Positions 8,393 to 18,409 of a stretch of 64,000 nt of DNA are shown here, one piece after another. Below the pieces are notes generated by a model. That model worked only from the letters and a program-made list of their open reading frames with translations, had not been told where the DNA came from and did not search any database. Position 1 is the stretch's first letter. Every line of letters begins with the position of its first letter. The stretch comes from AP-15 sp963733945 (GTDB taxonomy: Bacteria; Pseudomonadota; Alphaproteobacteria; ATCC43930; CGMCC-115725), in NCBI GenBank assembly GCA_963733945.1, contig CAVTFD010000021.1:1-64000 (forward strand). The letters run 5' to 3'. A program made the translations under genes and the position numbers.

Positions 8393-9535
8393 TCAGGTCA
8401 CAAGGCCCTTTACAAACTCGACGATCCGAAGGTGGACGAGGTCATTCCAGGTGGCAAACACCATTAGGGTAAGCACCAAAGCCAGCCCAATGCGAAAACC
8501 ATATTCCTGAGCGCGTTGGCCTAACGGCTTCCCCCGTAGCGCCTCCGCCGCATAAAACAGCAGATGCCCGCCGTCAAGCACCGGGACCGGGAACAGATTA
8601 ATCAGCCCGAGATTGATCGACAGCACCGCCATGAACCAGACGACGGCGACAATCCCGCCCTGAGCCACGTCACCCGACATCTGGGCGATCCGCAAAGGCC
8701 CGCCGAGCTCGTCGGTGCCGCGCGTTCCGATCACGATCTGCCACATCGCCTGTAGCGTGTCAGCCGACAAGGTCCAGGTCTCCGCGCCAGCTTGCAGCAA
8801 TGCGGTTGCCGGATCGCGCTTGACATAGTCGACGCCGTTCCGAGCGATGCCGAGCAATCCTATTTCGTAGTGGTTGCCAAAGCGGTCGGTCAGCTCGGTT
8901 TTGGTCGGCGTGACGTGAAAGGTGAGTTCGCGGCCGTCTCGCTTGACCACGATCGCCATGGGCACGCCGGGGTTAAGGCGGACATCCTGCTGAATATTCT
9001 CGAAGCTTTGGACTGAAGCGCCATTGATTTTAACAATGACGTCCCCCGGTTTGATACCGCCGCGCTCGGCCGCGCTGCCCGGCTGAACTTGCCCGACTTG
9101 CGCCGGGGTGAACGGCTGACCGAAGGTCATGAACAGGATCGCCAGTACGACGATCGCGAAGACGAAATTGGCGGCCGGCCCGGCCACGACGATCGCGGCC
9201 CGCTGGCCGAGCCGCTTGTAATGAAACGAAACCTCGCGCTCGGCCGGGGTCATTCGGCTGAGGCCCGCGGCCGGCAGGCCGGAGCTGGCATCGTTATCGC
9301 CGAACATCTTGACATAACCGCCGAGCGGGATCGCGCTGAATTTCCAGCGCGTGCCAGCCCGGTCGTGCCAGCCGAATACCTCTGGCCCAAAACCAATCGA
9401 GAACACGTCGACCCGAACGCCGTTGCGGCGAGCAATAAAATAATGACCGAACTCGTGGACAAAGACGAGCACGGTCAGGATGAACAAGAACGGAACGATA
9501 TAGCCCAGCCCGTGGTGCAGAAACCCGATCATCAT
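8393..9535 (-). CDS. rseP: RIP metalloprotease RseP (site-2 protease)
   Basis: This 380-residue inner-membrane zinc protease cleaves anti-sigma factors or remnant signal peptides within the membrane. The HEFGH zinc motif is at residues 27-31 in the first transmembrane helix. A PDZ domain follows (about 130-205; VQPGSAAERGGIKPGDVIVK). The C-terminal metal ligand motif is in NLFPVPVLDGGHLLFY. Only one PDZ domain is evident. The ATG overlaps the dxr stop by 4 bases. Confidence 0.97.
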   Translation of the reverse strand: MMIGFLHHGLGYIVPFLFILTVLVFVHEFGHYFIARRNGVRVDVFSIGFGPEVFGWHDRAGTRWKFSAIPLGGYVKMFGDNDASSGLPAAGLSRMTPAEREVSFHYKRLGQRAAIVVAGPAANFVFAIVVLAILFMTFGQPFTPAQVGQVQPGSAAERGGIKPGDVIVKINGASVQSFENIQQDVRLNPGVPMAIVVKRDGRELTFHVTPTKTELTDRFGNHYEIGLLGIARNGVDYVKRDPATALLQAGAETWTLSADTLQAMWQIVIGTRGTDELGGPLRIAQMSGDVAQGGIVAVVWFMAVLSINLGLINLFPVPVLDGGHLLFYAAEALRGKPLGQRAQEYGFRIGLALVLTLMVFATWNDLVHLRIVEFVKGLVT

Positions 9536-10716
9536 AAACCCATCGATGCGGCGGCGCGCGCCGGAGCGTTATGACCCGACAGACGAGCCGCCACCTGCCG
9601 CGCCGCTTTGTCGAAAGTATAGACATCTTCGAGCAATTTAAGGTTATCGGCCGGGATTGCCTCGAGCGTGCGCTCGACAGTCTCGACGATCTCCAGGAAC
9701 CCGATCCGGCCTTCGAGAAAGGCGTGCACGGCAGTCTCGTTAGCCGCGTTCAATACGGTCGGCGCGCCGCCGCCGCGGATCAATGCTTCACGTGCGATGC
9801 GCAGGGCGGGAAACCGATGTTCGTCGGGGGCCTCGAAGGTCAAGCGGCCAATCGCCGCCAGGTCGAGCCGCTTCGTTGGTGCGTCGATGCGCCCGGGCCA
9901 GGCAAGCGCATACGCGATCGGCGTGCGCATGTCGGGGGAGCCGAGTTGCGCCAGCACCGAGCCGTCGCGGTAGACCACAGCGCCGTGGACGATCGATTGC
10001 GCGTGCACGACGATGTCCACCCGCTCCGGCGGCAACTGGAACAAATGATGCGCCTCGATCAGCTCCAACCCCTTGTTCATCATCGTCGCCGAATCGACAG
10101 AAATCTTCGCTCCCATGCTCCAGTTTGGGTGGGCGACGGCCTGTTGCGGCGTGACCCAGCGCATCTCCTCGATCGCGCGTTCGCGAAACGGGCCGCCACT
10201 CGCGGTCAGGATGATCCGATCGATGGTCTCGGTGCGCTCGCGGTCAAAGCACTGCCAGATCGCGTTGTGCTCGCTGTCGACCGGCAGCAACGTGGCGCCG
10301 CAACGTGCAACCTCCTGCATGACGAGAGCGCCCGCGCAGACCAGCACCTCCTTGTTGGCGAACGCTACAATGACTCCGCGTCGGATCGCCGCGAGGGTCG
10401 GCGCCAGCCCAGCCGCGCCGACGATCCCGGCCATCACCCATTCCGCCGGCCGTAACGCCGCTTCGACCAGAGACGCTGGACCGCACGCAGTCTCGATGCC
10501 GGTTCCAGCAAGCGCATCCTTCAGCGCGGGATAATGGTCGGGTTCCCCAATCGCGGCAAAACGCGCGCCCAAGGCGCGCGCCTGCTCGGCCAAAAGGGCG
10601 GGATTGCGATTTGCGGTCAGCGCCTCGACCACAAAGGCGTCGGGGTTGCGCAGCAGCAGATCGACGGTGCTTTGCCCAACCGAGCCGGTTGAACCGAGTA
10701 TCGTGACGCGTCGCAT
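9532..10716 (-). CDS. dxr: 1-deoxy-D-xylulose-5-phosphate reductoisomerase
   Basis: This is the second enzyme of the MEP isoprenoid pathway, converting DXP to 2-C-methyl-D-erythritol 4-phosphate with NADPH. At 394 residues it has the N-terminal Rossmann motif TILGSTGSVGQSTVDLL, the metal and substrate site VDSEHNAIWQ, the flexible loop ILTASGGPFRE and NWSMGAKISVDSATMMNKGL. It makes the isopentenyl precursor used by the neighbouring uppS. Confidence 0.98.
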   Translation of the reverse strand: MRRVTILGSTGSVGQSTVDLLLRNPDAFVVEALTANRNPALLAEQARALGARFAAIGEPDHYPALKDALAGTGIETACGPASLVEAALRPAEWVMAGIVGAAGLAPTLAAIRRGVIVAFANKEVLVCAGALVMQEVARCGATLLPVDSEHNAIWQCFDRERTETIDRIILTASGGPFRERAIEEMRWVTPQQAVAHPNWSMGAKISVDSATMMNKGLELIEAHHLFQLPPERVDIVVHAQSIVHGAVVYRDGSVLAQLGSPDMRTPIAYALAWPGRIDAPTKRLDLAAIGRLTFEAPDEHRFPALRIAREALIRGGGAPTVLNAANETAVHAFLEGRIGFLEIVETVERTLEAIPADNLKLLEDVYTFDKAARQVAARLSGHNAPARAAASMGL

Positions 10717-10797
10717 GCCGTCACTCCCGTTCGTGTCGCCGCCGGGCTGTGGCGCCGGCGGGCGGCATCGCCAAAGGCGAGACCCCGGCGAAGAAGT

Positions 10798-11685
10798 TCA
10801 TTGCCACGTTACAACGCTGTGGCCGCCAATCAGGGTCAAGAGCGCCACTGCCGGTATCGCCGCCAGCAAGCCGTCCAGGCGATCGAGCAGTCCGCCATGC
10901 CCAGGGATCAGGCCGCTCGAGTCTTTCACGCCGAACCTGCGTTTCGCCAGCAACTCGGCAAGATCGCCGAACTGCGCGACAATCGCAAGCCCGGCACTAA
11001 CCAGTATCAGCGGCGCAGTGGAGGCGACCCCGAGCGTCACCGCGGTCACCCCGCCGGCGAGCGCGGCGCAGATCGTTCCGCCGACGAACCCGGTCCAGGT
11101 CTTCCTGGGGCTCCAGCGCGGCGCAAGGCGCGGCCCGCCGAGGCTGCGTCCGACGGCGTACGCGCCGATATCTGTCGCCCAGACCACCCCGAGCAGCCAC
11201 AGCAAGGTGGGGCGGCCGCCTGCCTCCTGACGGGCCAGCCACAACAGAGAGATGCAGGGTAGCGCCACCCACAGCACACCCAGGGCCATCCACTGAGGTT
11301 TCATGTCCGGCTCTCGGCGCGCCGCCCAAAAAACAATCCCGGCACCAATAAGTGCGGCTGCAACGGCAAACCCGGTGGTGCCGAGCGCCGAGATCGCGAC
11401 GGTCGCAACCACCACCCCGACGAGCACGATCTCGATCGGGATGCCGTTAGACGTGTTGCTATGGCCGCCGCCCCGGCACAGCCGCCCCCATTCCCACGCC
11501 ATCACCGCGGCCGCGAGCGCCGTCAATAACGCCAGCCAGGCTCCGCCGAACCAAATTGCGGCGATTGGCAATGGCGCTAGCGCCAATCCCGATGCTATCC
11601 GCAGCCGCAGCTGACCCCGCTCAGCGCGGGCCAACCCCGGCCCCGTAGCGCCGTTCGCGCCCGCAATATTCGTCGATCGCCTCAT
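10798..11685 (-). CDS. cdsA: Phosphatidate cytidylyltransferase CdsA
   Basis: CdsA makes CDP-diacylglycerol from phosphatidate and CTP in the inner membrane. It is hydrophobic, with about seven to eight membrane segments. The C-terminal signature is present as RRFGVKDSSGLIPGHGGLLDRLDGLL. The ATG at 11683-11685 gives 295 residues and overlaps the uppS 3' end by 65 bases. A more upstream ATG (11733) and a downstream TTG are also possible, so the exact start is uncertain. Confidence 0.95.
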   Translation of the reverse strand: MRRSTNIAGANGATGPGLARAERGQLRLRIASGLALAPLPIAAIWFGGAWLALLTALAAAVMAWEWGRLCRGGGHSNTSNGIPIEIVLVGVVVATVAISALGTTGFAVAAALIGAGIVFWAARREPDMKPQWMALGVLWVALPCISLLWLARQEAGGRPTLLWLLGVVWATDIGAYAVGRSLGGPRLAPRWSPRKTWTGFVGGTICAALAGGVTAVTLGVASTAPLILVSAGLAIVAQFGDLAELLAKRRFGVKDSSGLIPGHGGLLDRLDGLLAAIPAVALLTLIGGHSVVTWQ

Positions 11686-12370
11686 CGAGGTCGTCCTTGG
11701 CGAAATCGGGCCAGAGCGTCTTGGTAAAGACAAGCTCGGAATAAGCGCACTGCCACAACAGAAAATTGCTGATCCGTTGCTCGCCGCTGGTGCGGATCAA
11801 CAAATCAGGATCCGGCAGGTCGACGGTGAACAGATGACGCGCCAGGCATTCCTCGTCCACCGCGTCGATAGCGAGACTGCCGGCTCGCACCTGGGCCGCG
11901 ATCGCACGCACCGCGGCGACGATCTCGGAGCGACCCCCATAAGACAACGCGATCGTCAGGGTGATGGCAGAGTTATCTCGCGTCGTCTCCTCGGCCTGCT
12001 CGATCAGGCTGACGATGTCGGGGGCGAGACGGCGGATCTGGCCGATAACCTTTAGGCGGATGCCGTTGCGGCACAATTCGGCGATCTCAGCCCGCAGGTA
12101 ATGGCGCAAGAGCCCCATCAGATCGTGAATCTCGCTCGACGGGCGTTGCCAATTCTCCGACGAGAACCCGAATAGGGTCAGGTACGGGATGCCGAGTTCG
12201 CACGCGCGGGCGGCGGTGCGCCGCACCGCCTCAGCGCCACGGCGATGGCCAGCGATACGCGGCAAGCCGCGGGCGCGCGCCCAACGTCCGTTGCCATCCA
12301 TGATAATCGCGACGTGCTGTGGCAGCGCGCGCGGTGCGGCACTCGCGGCAGCGCTGATCGGATTGGCCAT
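11621..12370 (-). CDS. uppS: Isoprenyl (undecaprenyl) diphosphate synthase UppS
   Basis: UppS elongates farnesyl diphosphate with isopentenyl units to the lipid carrier for peptidoglycan and LPS. The 249-residue chain carries the catalytic HVAIIMDGNGRWARARGLPR, then AGHRRGAEAVR, and the C-terminal LLIRTSGEQRISNFLLWQCA. I chose the ATG at 12368-12370, whose first base coincides with the last base of the frr TGA. The open frame extends upstream antisense through frr, but that is not protein. Confidence 0.97.
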   Translation of the reverse strand: MANPISAAASAAPRALPQHVAIIMDGNGRWARARGLPRIAGHRRGAEAVRRTAARACELGIPYLTLFGFSSENWQRPSSEIHDLMGLLRHYLRAEIAELCRNGIRLKVIGQIRRLAPDIVSLIEQAEETTRDNSAITLTIALSYGGRSEIVAAVRAIAAQVRAGSLAIDAVDEECLARHLFTVDLPDPDLLIRTSGEQRISNFLLWQCAYSELVFTKTLWPDFAKDDLDEAIDEYCGRERRYGAGVGPR

Positions 12371-12930
12371 CAGACTTGCATGATCTCCTTGTCCTTTTGC
12401 TCCAAGGTCTCGTCGATGCGCCGGATCGCGTCGTCGGTCAGGTGCTGGATCTCCTGCTGCAACTTGCGCTGCTGATCCTGCGAGATCGCGCCGTCCTTCT
12501 CTTGGCGGCGCAATGCCTCGATGCCGTCCCGGCGCACATTGCGCACGGACACCCGGGCCTGCTCGGCATATTTCGCCGTGACCCGGGTCAGTTCGCGCCG
12601 CCGTTCCTCGTTCAGATCCGGAATCGGCACCCGCATTACCTGACCCTCGGTTTGCGGGTTGAGCCCGAGCCCCGATTCCCGAATCGCCTTGTCGACCGCT
12701 TTGACCATGGCGCGATCCCATACCTGCACCGTGATCATCCGAGGCTCGGGAACGCTGACATTCGCGAGTTGGTTGATCGGCATCGTGCCGCCATATGCGG
12801 TCACCATAATCGGTTCGAGTAGGCTCGCCGAAGCCCGCCCGGTCCGCAACCCGCCGAATTCCTTGCGGAGCACGTCGAGGGCGCCGTCCATCCGGCGACC
12901 GAGATCTTTCAGCAGCGAGTTTTCGGGCAT
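12370..12930 (-). CDS. frr: Ribosome recycling factor
   Basis: RRF splits the post-termination ribosome together with EF-G. At 186 residues it has the expected length and the features LRTGRASASLLEPIMVTAYG and IPDLNEERRRELTR, with a helical three-bundle pattern. It follows pyrH and precedes uppS, the usual order. Confidence 0.98.
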   Translation of the reverse strand: MPENSLLKDLGRRMDGALDVLRKEFGGLRTGRASASLLEPIMVTAYGGTMPINQLANVSVPEPRMITVQVWDRAMVKAVDKAIRESGLGLNPQTEGQVMRVPIPDLNEERRRELTRVTAKYAEQARVSVRNVRRDGIEALRRQEKDGAISQDQQRKLQQEIQHLTDDAIRRIDETLEQKDKEIMQV

Positions 12931-12951
12931 GGCCTCATTCCCTGTCGATGA

Positions 12952-13677
12952 CTAAAGCCCACCGTCGATAATCGTAAACCTTCCCTCGCCACGAACTACC
13001 CGCGCGAACCCGCCGCTCTCGAAGATCGAGAATACCAGGATCGGAATACGGTTTTCGCGCGCCAGCGCGATTGCCGCCCCATCCATTACGCGCAGGTCGC
13101 GCGCCAGCACTTCACGATAATCAAGCCGTTCGAATCGGGTGGCGCCGGGTACGCGATGAGGGTCGGCGTCGTAAACACCGTCGACTTTGGTCGCCTTGAG
13201 CAGTGCGTCGCAGCCCATCTCCGAAGCTCGCAGCGCGGCGGCGGTGTCGGTCGTAAAGAATGGGTTCCCGGTGCCGGCGGCAAATATGACGAGGCGTTTT
13301 TTTTCGAGGTGGCGCAATGCCCTTCGACGGATGTACGGCTCGCATACCGCCTGCATCGAGATCGCCGACTGCACCCGCGTCGCCACCCCCCGTTGCTCGA
13401 GCGCGTTCTGCATTGCCAGCGAGTTTATCACGGTCGCCAACATTCCCATGTAGTCGGCCGACGCGCGTTCCATTCCCGCCGCGGCCCCCGACACGCCGCG
13501 AAAGATGTTGCCGCCCCCGATGACCATGCACAGTTCGACGCCGAGCGCGTGTACCGATTGGGTTTCGTCTGCGATGCGGGCGACAACCTCAGGATCGAGG
13601 CCGCCTTCGCCGCCACCCATCAGGGCCTCGCCCGAAATCTTCAGAAGAACGCGGCGATACCTCAGATCGGCTGCCAT
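12952..13677 (-). CDS. pyrH: UMP kinase PyrH
   Basis: PyrH phosphorylates UMP to UDP. It belongs to the amino-acid kinase fold, as seen in RRVLLKISGEALMGGGEGGL, MVIGGGNIFRGVSG and the C-terminal segment with VFSIFESGGFARVVRGEGR. I chose the ATG at 13675-13677, which gives 241 residues starting MAADLRYRR, the length usual for the family. In-frame ATGs at 13692 and 13728 would add 5 or 17 residues. No start has a strong ribosome site. Confidence 0.96.
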   Translation of the reverse strand: MAADLRYRRVLLKISGEALMGGGEGGLDPEVVARIADETQSVHALGVELCMVIGGGNIFRGVSGAAAGMERASADYMGMLATVINSLAMQNALEQRGVATRVQSAISMQAVCEPYIRRRALRHLEKKRLVIFAAGTGNPFFTTDTAAALRASEMGCDALLKATKVDGVYDADPHRVPGATRFERLDYREVLARDLRVMDGAAIALARENRIPILVFSIFESGGFARVVRGEGRFTIIDGGL

Positions 13678-13805
13678 TAGGCCCACGCTCATCTTTGTCG
13701 GCGCCGCTGCCGCCGGCGCAACGAGCATACATTAAATCAACCGCGACGTCGCGCTCCTAGCGCGCTTCTCTAGGTGGCTCGCGGGAGACCCGCCGGATCT
13801 TGGCG

Positions 13806-14732
13806 TCAGGGCGCGAGTTGCGAGGCCACCTCAGCTGCAAAATCCGTGCGCGGACGCTCGATTCCCTCGCCCAGCGCAAAGCGGGCATAGCCGGCGATCC
13901 CGATCGGCGCGCCGGCTGCCTTGGCGGCGTTTTCGACCACCTTCGAAATCCGTGTCTCCTGATCGACAACGAAGATCTGTTCGAGCAGCACGACCTCCTC
14001 GTAAAATTTACGAAGCCGCCCGTCGACCATGCGCTCGATGATGTCCTCGGACTTGCCGCTGGCGCGCGCCTGTTCGCGCAGCACGTTGCGCTCGCGCTCG
14101 AGCGCTGCGTGCGGCACCGAGTCGATGTCGAGATAGAGCGGGTTCGCCGCCGCGACATGCATCGCGAGCTGCTTTCCGATATCGGCGAGCGCGCTTGCAG
14201 CCGCGCTCGATTCGAGCGCTACGATCACGCCGATCTTGCCGATCCCCGGCCCCAGCGAATTGTGCACATACGAGATGACGACGCCCCGCGAAACCGTCAG
14301 CCGGGTGGCTCGGCGCAGCACCAAATTCTCGCCGATCGTCGCGATCAGATGGGTCAGTTCGCTCGCGACCGTGCGGCCCGAACCCGGATATGGCGCGCGG
14401 GTCAGCGAATCGAGCTCCCCGTCGCCATCGAGCGCAAGCTCGCCAACAGCCTTCACGAAGCTCTGAAAGGCCTCGTTGCGGGCGACGAAATCGGTCTCGG
14501 AATTGACCTCGACGAGGGCGCCGGCCGGTCCGCGCGTGGCCGCGCCGATCAGCCCCTCGGCGGCGACCCGGCCGGCCTTTTTGGCGGCGGCGGACAGCCC
14601 CTTTTTGCGCAGCCAGTCGACCGCCGCTTCGATATCGCCGCCGCTGTCGCCGAGCGCCCTCTTGCAGTCCATCATGCCGGCGCCGGTCTTGTCGCGCAGC
14701 TCCTTGACCAGCGCCGCGGTCACCTCGACCAT
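13806..14732 (-). CDS. tsf: Elongation factor Ts
   Basis: EF-Ts is the nucleotide exchange factor for EF-Tu. The 308-residue product begins with the UBA-like region VKELRDKTGAGMMDCKRAL and contains the core segment EVNSETDFVARNEAFQ. It is downstream of rpsB, as in nearly all bacteria. The start ATG is at 14730-14732. Confidence 0.98.
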   Translation of the reverse strand: MVEVTAALVKELRDKTGAGMMDCKRALGDSGGDIEAAVDWLRKKGLSAAAKKAGRVAAEGLIGAATRGPAGALVEVNSETDFVARNEAFQSFVKAVGELALDGDGELDSLTRAPYPGSGRTVASELTHLIATIGENLVLRRATRLTVSRGVVISYVHNSLGPGIGKIGVIVALESSAAASALADIGKQLAMHVAAANPLYLDIDSVPHAALERERNVLREQARASGKSEDIIERMVDGRLRKFYEEVVLLEQIFVVDQETRISKVVENAAKAAGAPIGIAGYARFALGEGIERPRTDFAAEVASQLAP

Positions 14733-14820
14733 CGTCTACCCTCTCGTCTTTCGCCGGCCATTGTCGTAACAGGCTGGCAGCTCAAATCAGCGCGGCCCTC
14801 GGCCGCCTCTCGGCTCAGGC

Positions 14821-15675
14821 TCAAGCGTCCGCTGCCGCCGGTTCGCCTGCTGCCAGTTCGTCTTTCAACGCCGGCATGATTGAACCTTCACCCTCGGCCG
14901 GCGCGCCGGTTTCCCCCGCCGCCTCGTCGGATAAGTTGTCGACGGCAGGCTCAGCGCGGGCCCCGATATCGACGCCCGAGGCGGCGAGTTCGGCCTGCAA
15001 CCCGTCGAGAACAGCACTCGACACGAGGTCGCAGTAGAGGTGGATTGCCCGCATCGCGTCGTCATTCCCGGGGATCGGATAGGCGATCCCCTCTGGCGAC
15101 GAGTTCGAATCGAGGATGGCAACAACCGGCAGGTGGAGTGTATTTGCCTCGGCGACCGCGATTGCTTCCTTGTTGGTGTCGATGACGAACAAGATATCGG
15201 GCAGTCCGCCCATTTCCTTGATGCCGCCAAGCGCACGTTCGAGCTTGTCGCGGTGGCGCGTCAGCTCCAGCAGCTCGCGCTTGGTCAACCCGCTCTGGTC
15301 GTTGTTGATCCGTTCGTCCAATTCGCGCAACCGTCGGATCGATTGCGACATCGTCTTGAAGTTGGTCAGCATGCCGCCGAGCCAACGATAGTTGACGTAA
15401 TATTGGCCGCAGCGCTTGGCAGCCTCGGCGACCGGCTCCTGCGCTTGGCGTTTGGTGCCGACGAGCAGCACCCGTCCACCGCCGGCGACCACGTCGCGGA
15501 TGGCCTGCAGTCCCTGATGCAGCATCGGCACCGTTTGCTCGAGGTCGATGATGTGGATACCGTTGCGGGCACCGAAGATGTAGGGCGCCATTTTCGGGTT
15601 CCAACGCCGCGTGTGGTGACCGAAATGAACCCCGGCTTCGAGCAGATGACGCATCGTATAGGTCGGTAACGCCAT
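14821..15675 (-). CDS. rpsB: 30S ribosomal protein S2 with acidic C-terminal tail
   Basis: The 284-residue S2 starts at MALPTYTMRHLLEAGVHFGH (ATG at 15673-15675); the frame is open upstream, but only this ATG matches S2 starts. Signatures include GHHTRRWNPKMAPYIFG, LVGTKRQAQEPVAEAAKRCG and PVVAILDSNSSPEGIAYPIP. The last 45 residues are Ala/Glu-rich and longer than in E. coli (241 residues), which is common in alphaproteobacteria. It heads the operon. Confidence 0.98.
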   Translation of the reverse strand: MALPTYTMRHLLEAGVHFGHHTRRWNPKMAPYIFGARNGIHIIDLEQTVPMLHQGLQAIRDVVAGGGRVLLVGTKRQAQEPVAEAAKRCGQYYVNYRWLGGMLTNFKTMSQSIRRLRELDERINNDQSGLTKRELLELTRHRDKLERALGGIKEMGGLPDILFVIDTNKEAIAVAEANTLHLPVVAILDSNSSPEGIAYPIPGNDDAMRAIHLYCDLVSSAVLDGLQAELAASGVDIGARAEPAVDNLSDEAAGETGAPAEGEGSIMPALKDELAAGEPAAADA

Positions 15676-16177
15676 AACAAGTCCTTTTCCGGTTGAGCCG
15701 CCGCAGGAGTAATCGGCTGTCCGGCAGCGCCGGGGACCGACACCGGAGCGAGTCACTCTCGCGGAAACTCCGCGCGGTAGCGACCGCAGCCCTGCGTGAG
15801 GTATCGAGCAACGATTACTTACGGTGCATGCGCGCTTTTGACAAGGCCGCCGAAGGAGCCCGGCGGCGCTTTCAGCGTTTGCAGCCAGCAAAGTGATCAG
15901 CAGCGGAGAAGCACTGCTTCGCCGTCGCAAAATTTTAACCCCCATCCTCTAGCACCGAGTGGGAATTCGTTCGGACGCAGTTCCTCGATTGCTGGAACCG
16001 GTTGGATCGGTCGATGCCAGCCTCACCGGGGATTACTGATTTGCAAGAAGGCGGAGCGATGCGAAAAGTGGCCGTGGCCGTGGCGGTGCGTCGCAACGAG
16101 GCCGGTTCTCCGGCCGTTCCAGCCAACCAGGATCGTTGGCGCGAATGAACGTTTCGCCGGGAACGTGAATAGAGACG
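15676..16177. other. 502-base divergent intergenic region between rpsB and the sensor kinase
   Basis: No gene is convincing here. It must contain the promoter of the rpsB superoperon (minus) and of the sensor kinase (plus). On the minus strand a TTGTCA at 15839-15844 is followed after 17 bases by TAAGTA (15816-15821), a possible but poor sigma-70 promoter that would leave a leader of about 130 bases. Confidence 0.5.
15816..15844 (-). promoter_or_regulatory. Candidate sigma-70 promoter for rpsB-tsf-pyrH
   Basis: The minus strand has TTGTCA (5 of 6 to consensus), a 17-base spacer and TAAGTA. The -35 and spacing are good and the -10 is weak. This is only a candidate because the only support is position and similarity. 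Confidence 0.3.
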
Positions 16178-18346
16178 ATGCATCTCCCCCCTTTGGCGCC
16201 TTCGCGACAGCGGCGCGTTCGACCCCAGCGGGGGGTGATTGCGCTTAGCGCGGCGCTGATCGCCGTTTACGGCGCGAGCACCCTCTGGTCGCTTCAGCGG
16301 GCACACGACCAAGCGCTGCGCGCGGCGGGCACGGCGCTCGAAAGCATGGCGCGATCCGCCGAGACCGGTACGACCCGATCGCTGTTCGAGGTCGACGCTA
16401 TGCTTCTCGGCATCGAGCAGATCGTTGCCGCGGTGTTGCCGACAACGCCGCTCGACAGCCCGGTGCTCAAAACCGTGCTCGGTCAATTCAACGCCCAGAG
16501 TTTGTTGGTCAGCGACATCCTGATCCTGGATGTAAGCGGCAACGAGGTGAACCGGGCGAACGCGATCCCCGACCGCACCCGGAACGATCGGCACAGAGCC
16601 TTTTTCACCGCACACCGCCCGGGCGCGCCGGCAACCCTGTTCATTGGCGATCTGGGGCCAGGCCCAGTTGACGGGGGATGGAGGATCATGGTGAGCCGGC
16701 CGCTGACGCGCAACGGCGTCATGCTCGGCATCATTGCGGCGGAGGTCCCAGTCGCCACATTCACCAATTTTTATAATGCGATCGCAGCCAATAGCGACAC
16801 CCGGATTGCTCTGCTGCTCGACAACGGTGCGTTGGCCACAGGTGGATCGTCTCGAGGCGCGATAGGCGGCGGTATCCCCGCCTCGGCTGCGGCGCTGCTG
16901 GCAGCCGCGGCGCATAATCAAGCGGGTCTCATCGAGACGTGGGCAGGCGCCGGAGGCGACGAGACGCTACGCGCCTTCCGTCGGGTCCCGGCTCGCCCAT
17001 TGATTGTAACGGCAGCACGCGACCACGCGGAAATCCTGCGCCGATGGTATCGCGAGCGTAATGCCTCGCTGGCGGAGTTCGCGCTGTTCGCGTGGACCGT
17101 CGGGGGTCTCGCCTGGCTCGCGGTTCGTTCGCTGCGGGCGGGCCAATTCGCAGCGGCCTATTTGCGCCGCAGCGAAGCAGGGCTGAAGCGCCAGAGCGCG
17201 TTGCTGCAAAACACCCTCGAAAGCATCGGTGAGGGCCTCGCGGTTTTCGATGCCCGCGAACGGTTGATCGCCCGCAATCGCCGCTTTTGCGAGCTCCTCG
17301 ATATGCCTGACGATTTGGCGATAGGCGCGCCGCTCAGCGAGATCTTGACCCGTCAGGCGGTGCGTGGCGATTTTGGCGACGCCGAACCGCAGGCCGAAGT
17401 CGCCCGCCGTCTCGAGCAATTTTACGGCGACGTGCCCACGGTCAAGGAGCGGGTGACCCCGACCGGCCGGATCCTGCAAATCCGGCGCAGCGCGATGCCC
17501 GGCGGCGCGGTGGTCTCGGTCTATTCGGACATCACCGAGGTCAGGGCCGGCGAATCCAAACTGCTGCAGGCGCGCAGCCAGGCCGAACTAGCCAACCATT
17601 CGAAGAGCGAATTCCTGGCCAATATGAGCCACGAATTGCGCACCCCGCTCAATGCCGTCATCGGCTTCACCGAAATCATCTCGCAAGAGTTGTTCGGGCC
17701 GGTCGCGAACGAGAAATATCTCGAATACATTAAGGACGTGCATGCCAGCAGCCTACACCTACTGTCGATCATCAACGACGTCCTCGACATGTCGAAAATC
17801 GAGGCGGGCAAGCTGGAGTTGCAGAAAGAGGAAGTCACCCTGCAAAACGTGATTGGGGACGTCATCCGCATCGTGCACGAGCGAGCCAGCAGCCGCAGGA
17901 TAGCATTGGTCTCCGAATTGGCCGACGAAGCCATCGTCATCTGGGCCGACGAGCGCGCGATGAAGCAGATTTTTTTGAATCTCCTATCGAACGCGATCAA
18001 GTTTTCGAAGGACGGTGGCAAGGTGCGCATCCGGGTGACCACCCGGCAGCCCGATTTCGCGGTTATCGAGGTCGAAGATCAGGGCATTGGCATGGATACG
18101 GCCGAGCAGGAGCGCGCATTGCAGCCGTTCGGGCAGGCGAAGCCGGCGACGACGCGTAATTACGGCGGCACCGGGCTGGGCCTACCGATTACCAAGGGTC
18201 TGATCGAGGCGCATGGCGGCACCCTGACGATCCTCAGCCGGTTGGGCGAGGGCACGACAGTCCGGCTGGTGCTGCCAACCGAAGCGCCAAGTCCGGTCTT
18301 TGCGGAGAGATCGGCGACGCGGTCGGACACCGCATCGGTCGGGTAA
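16178..18346 (+). CDS. Membrane-bound PAS sensor histidine kinase
   Basis: The 722-residue protein has an N-terminal transmembrane helix (about 19-37) and a periplasmic PDC/Cache-like sensor region (about 40-285) with RLLLDNGAL-like strands. A second helix (about 292-312) leads to a cytoplasmic PAS domain (about 330-440; LQNTLESIGEGLAVFDARER). The HisKA box is SEFLANMSHELRTPLNAVIG, with phospho-acceptor His485. The ATPase domain shows NLLSNAIKFS, EDQGIGMD and GGTGLGLPI. It has no receiver domain and no adjacent response regulator, so partner and signal are unknown. Genes of this form often feed the DivK/PleC-type network in alphaproteobacteria, but that is inference. Confidence 0.93.
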   Translation: MHLPPLAPSRQRRVRPQRGVIALSAALIAVYGASTLWSLQRAHDQALRAAGTALESMARSAETGTTRSLFEVDAMLLGIEQIVAAVLPTTPLDSPVLKTVLGQFNAQSLLVSDILILDVSGNEVNRANAIPDRTRNDRHRAFFTAHRPGAPATLFIGDLGPGPVDGGWRIMVSRPLTRNGVMLGIIAAEVPVATFTNFYNAIAANSDTRIALLLDNGALATGGSSRGAIGGGIPASAAALLAAAAHNQAGLIETWAGAGGDETLRAFRRVPARPLIVTAARDHAEILRRWYRERNASLAEFALFAWTVGGLAWLAVRSLRAGQFAAAYLRRSEAGLKRQSALLQNTLESIGEGLAVFDARERLIARNRRFCELLDMPDDLAIGAPLSEILTRQAVRGDFGDAEPQAEVARRLEQFYGDVPTVKERVTPTGRILQIRRSAMPGGAVVSVYSDITEVRAGESKLLQARSQAELANHSKSEFLANMSHELRTPLNAVIGFTEIISQELFGPVANEKYLEYIKDVHASSLHLLSIINDVLDMSKIEAGKLELQKEEVTLQNVIGDVIRIVHERASSRRIALVSELADEAIVIWADERAMKQIFLNLLSNAIKFSKDGGKVRIRVTTRQPDFAVIEVEDQGIGMDTAEQERALQPFGQAKPATTRNYGGTGLGLPITKGLIEAHGGTLTILSRLGEGTTVRLVLPTEAPSPVFAERSATRSDTASVG

Positions 18347-18409
18347 CGGCGGCCGCCGGTTGATCCGGGAGACTTACCACTCTGGTGAGGGCCCGGCCGG
18401 CCGCCCGCC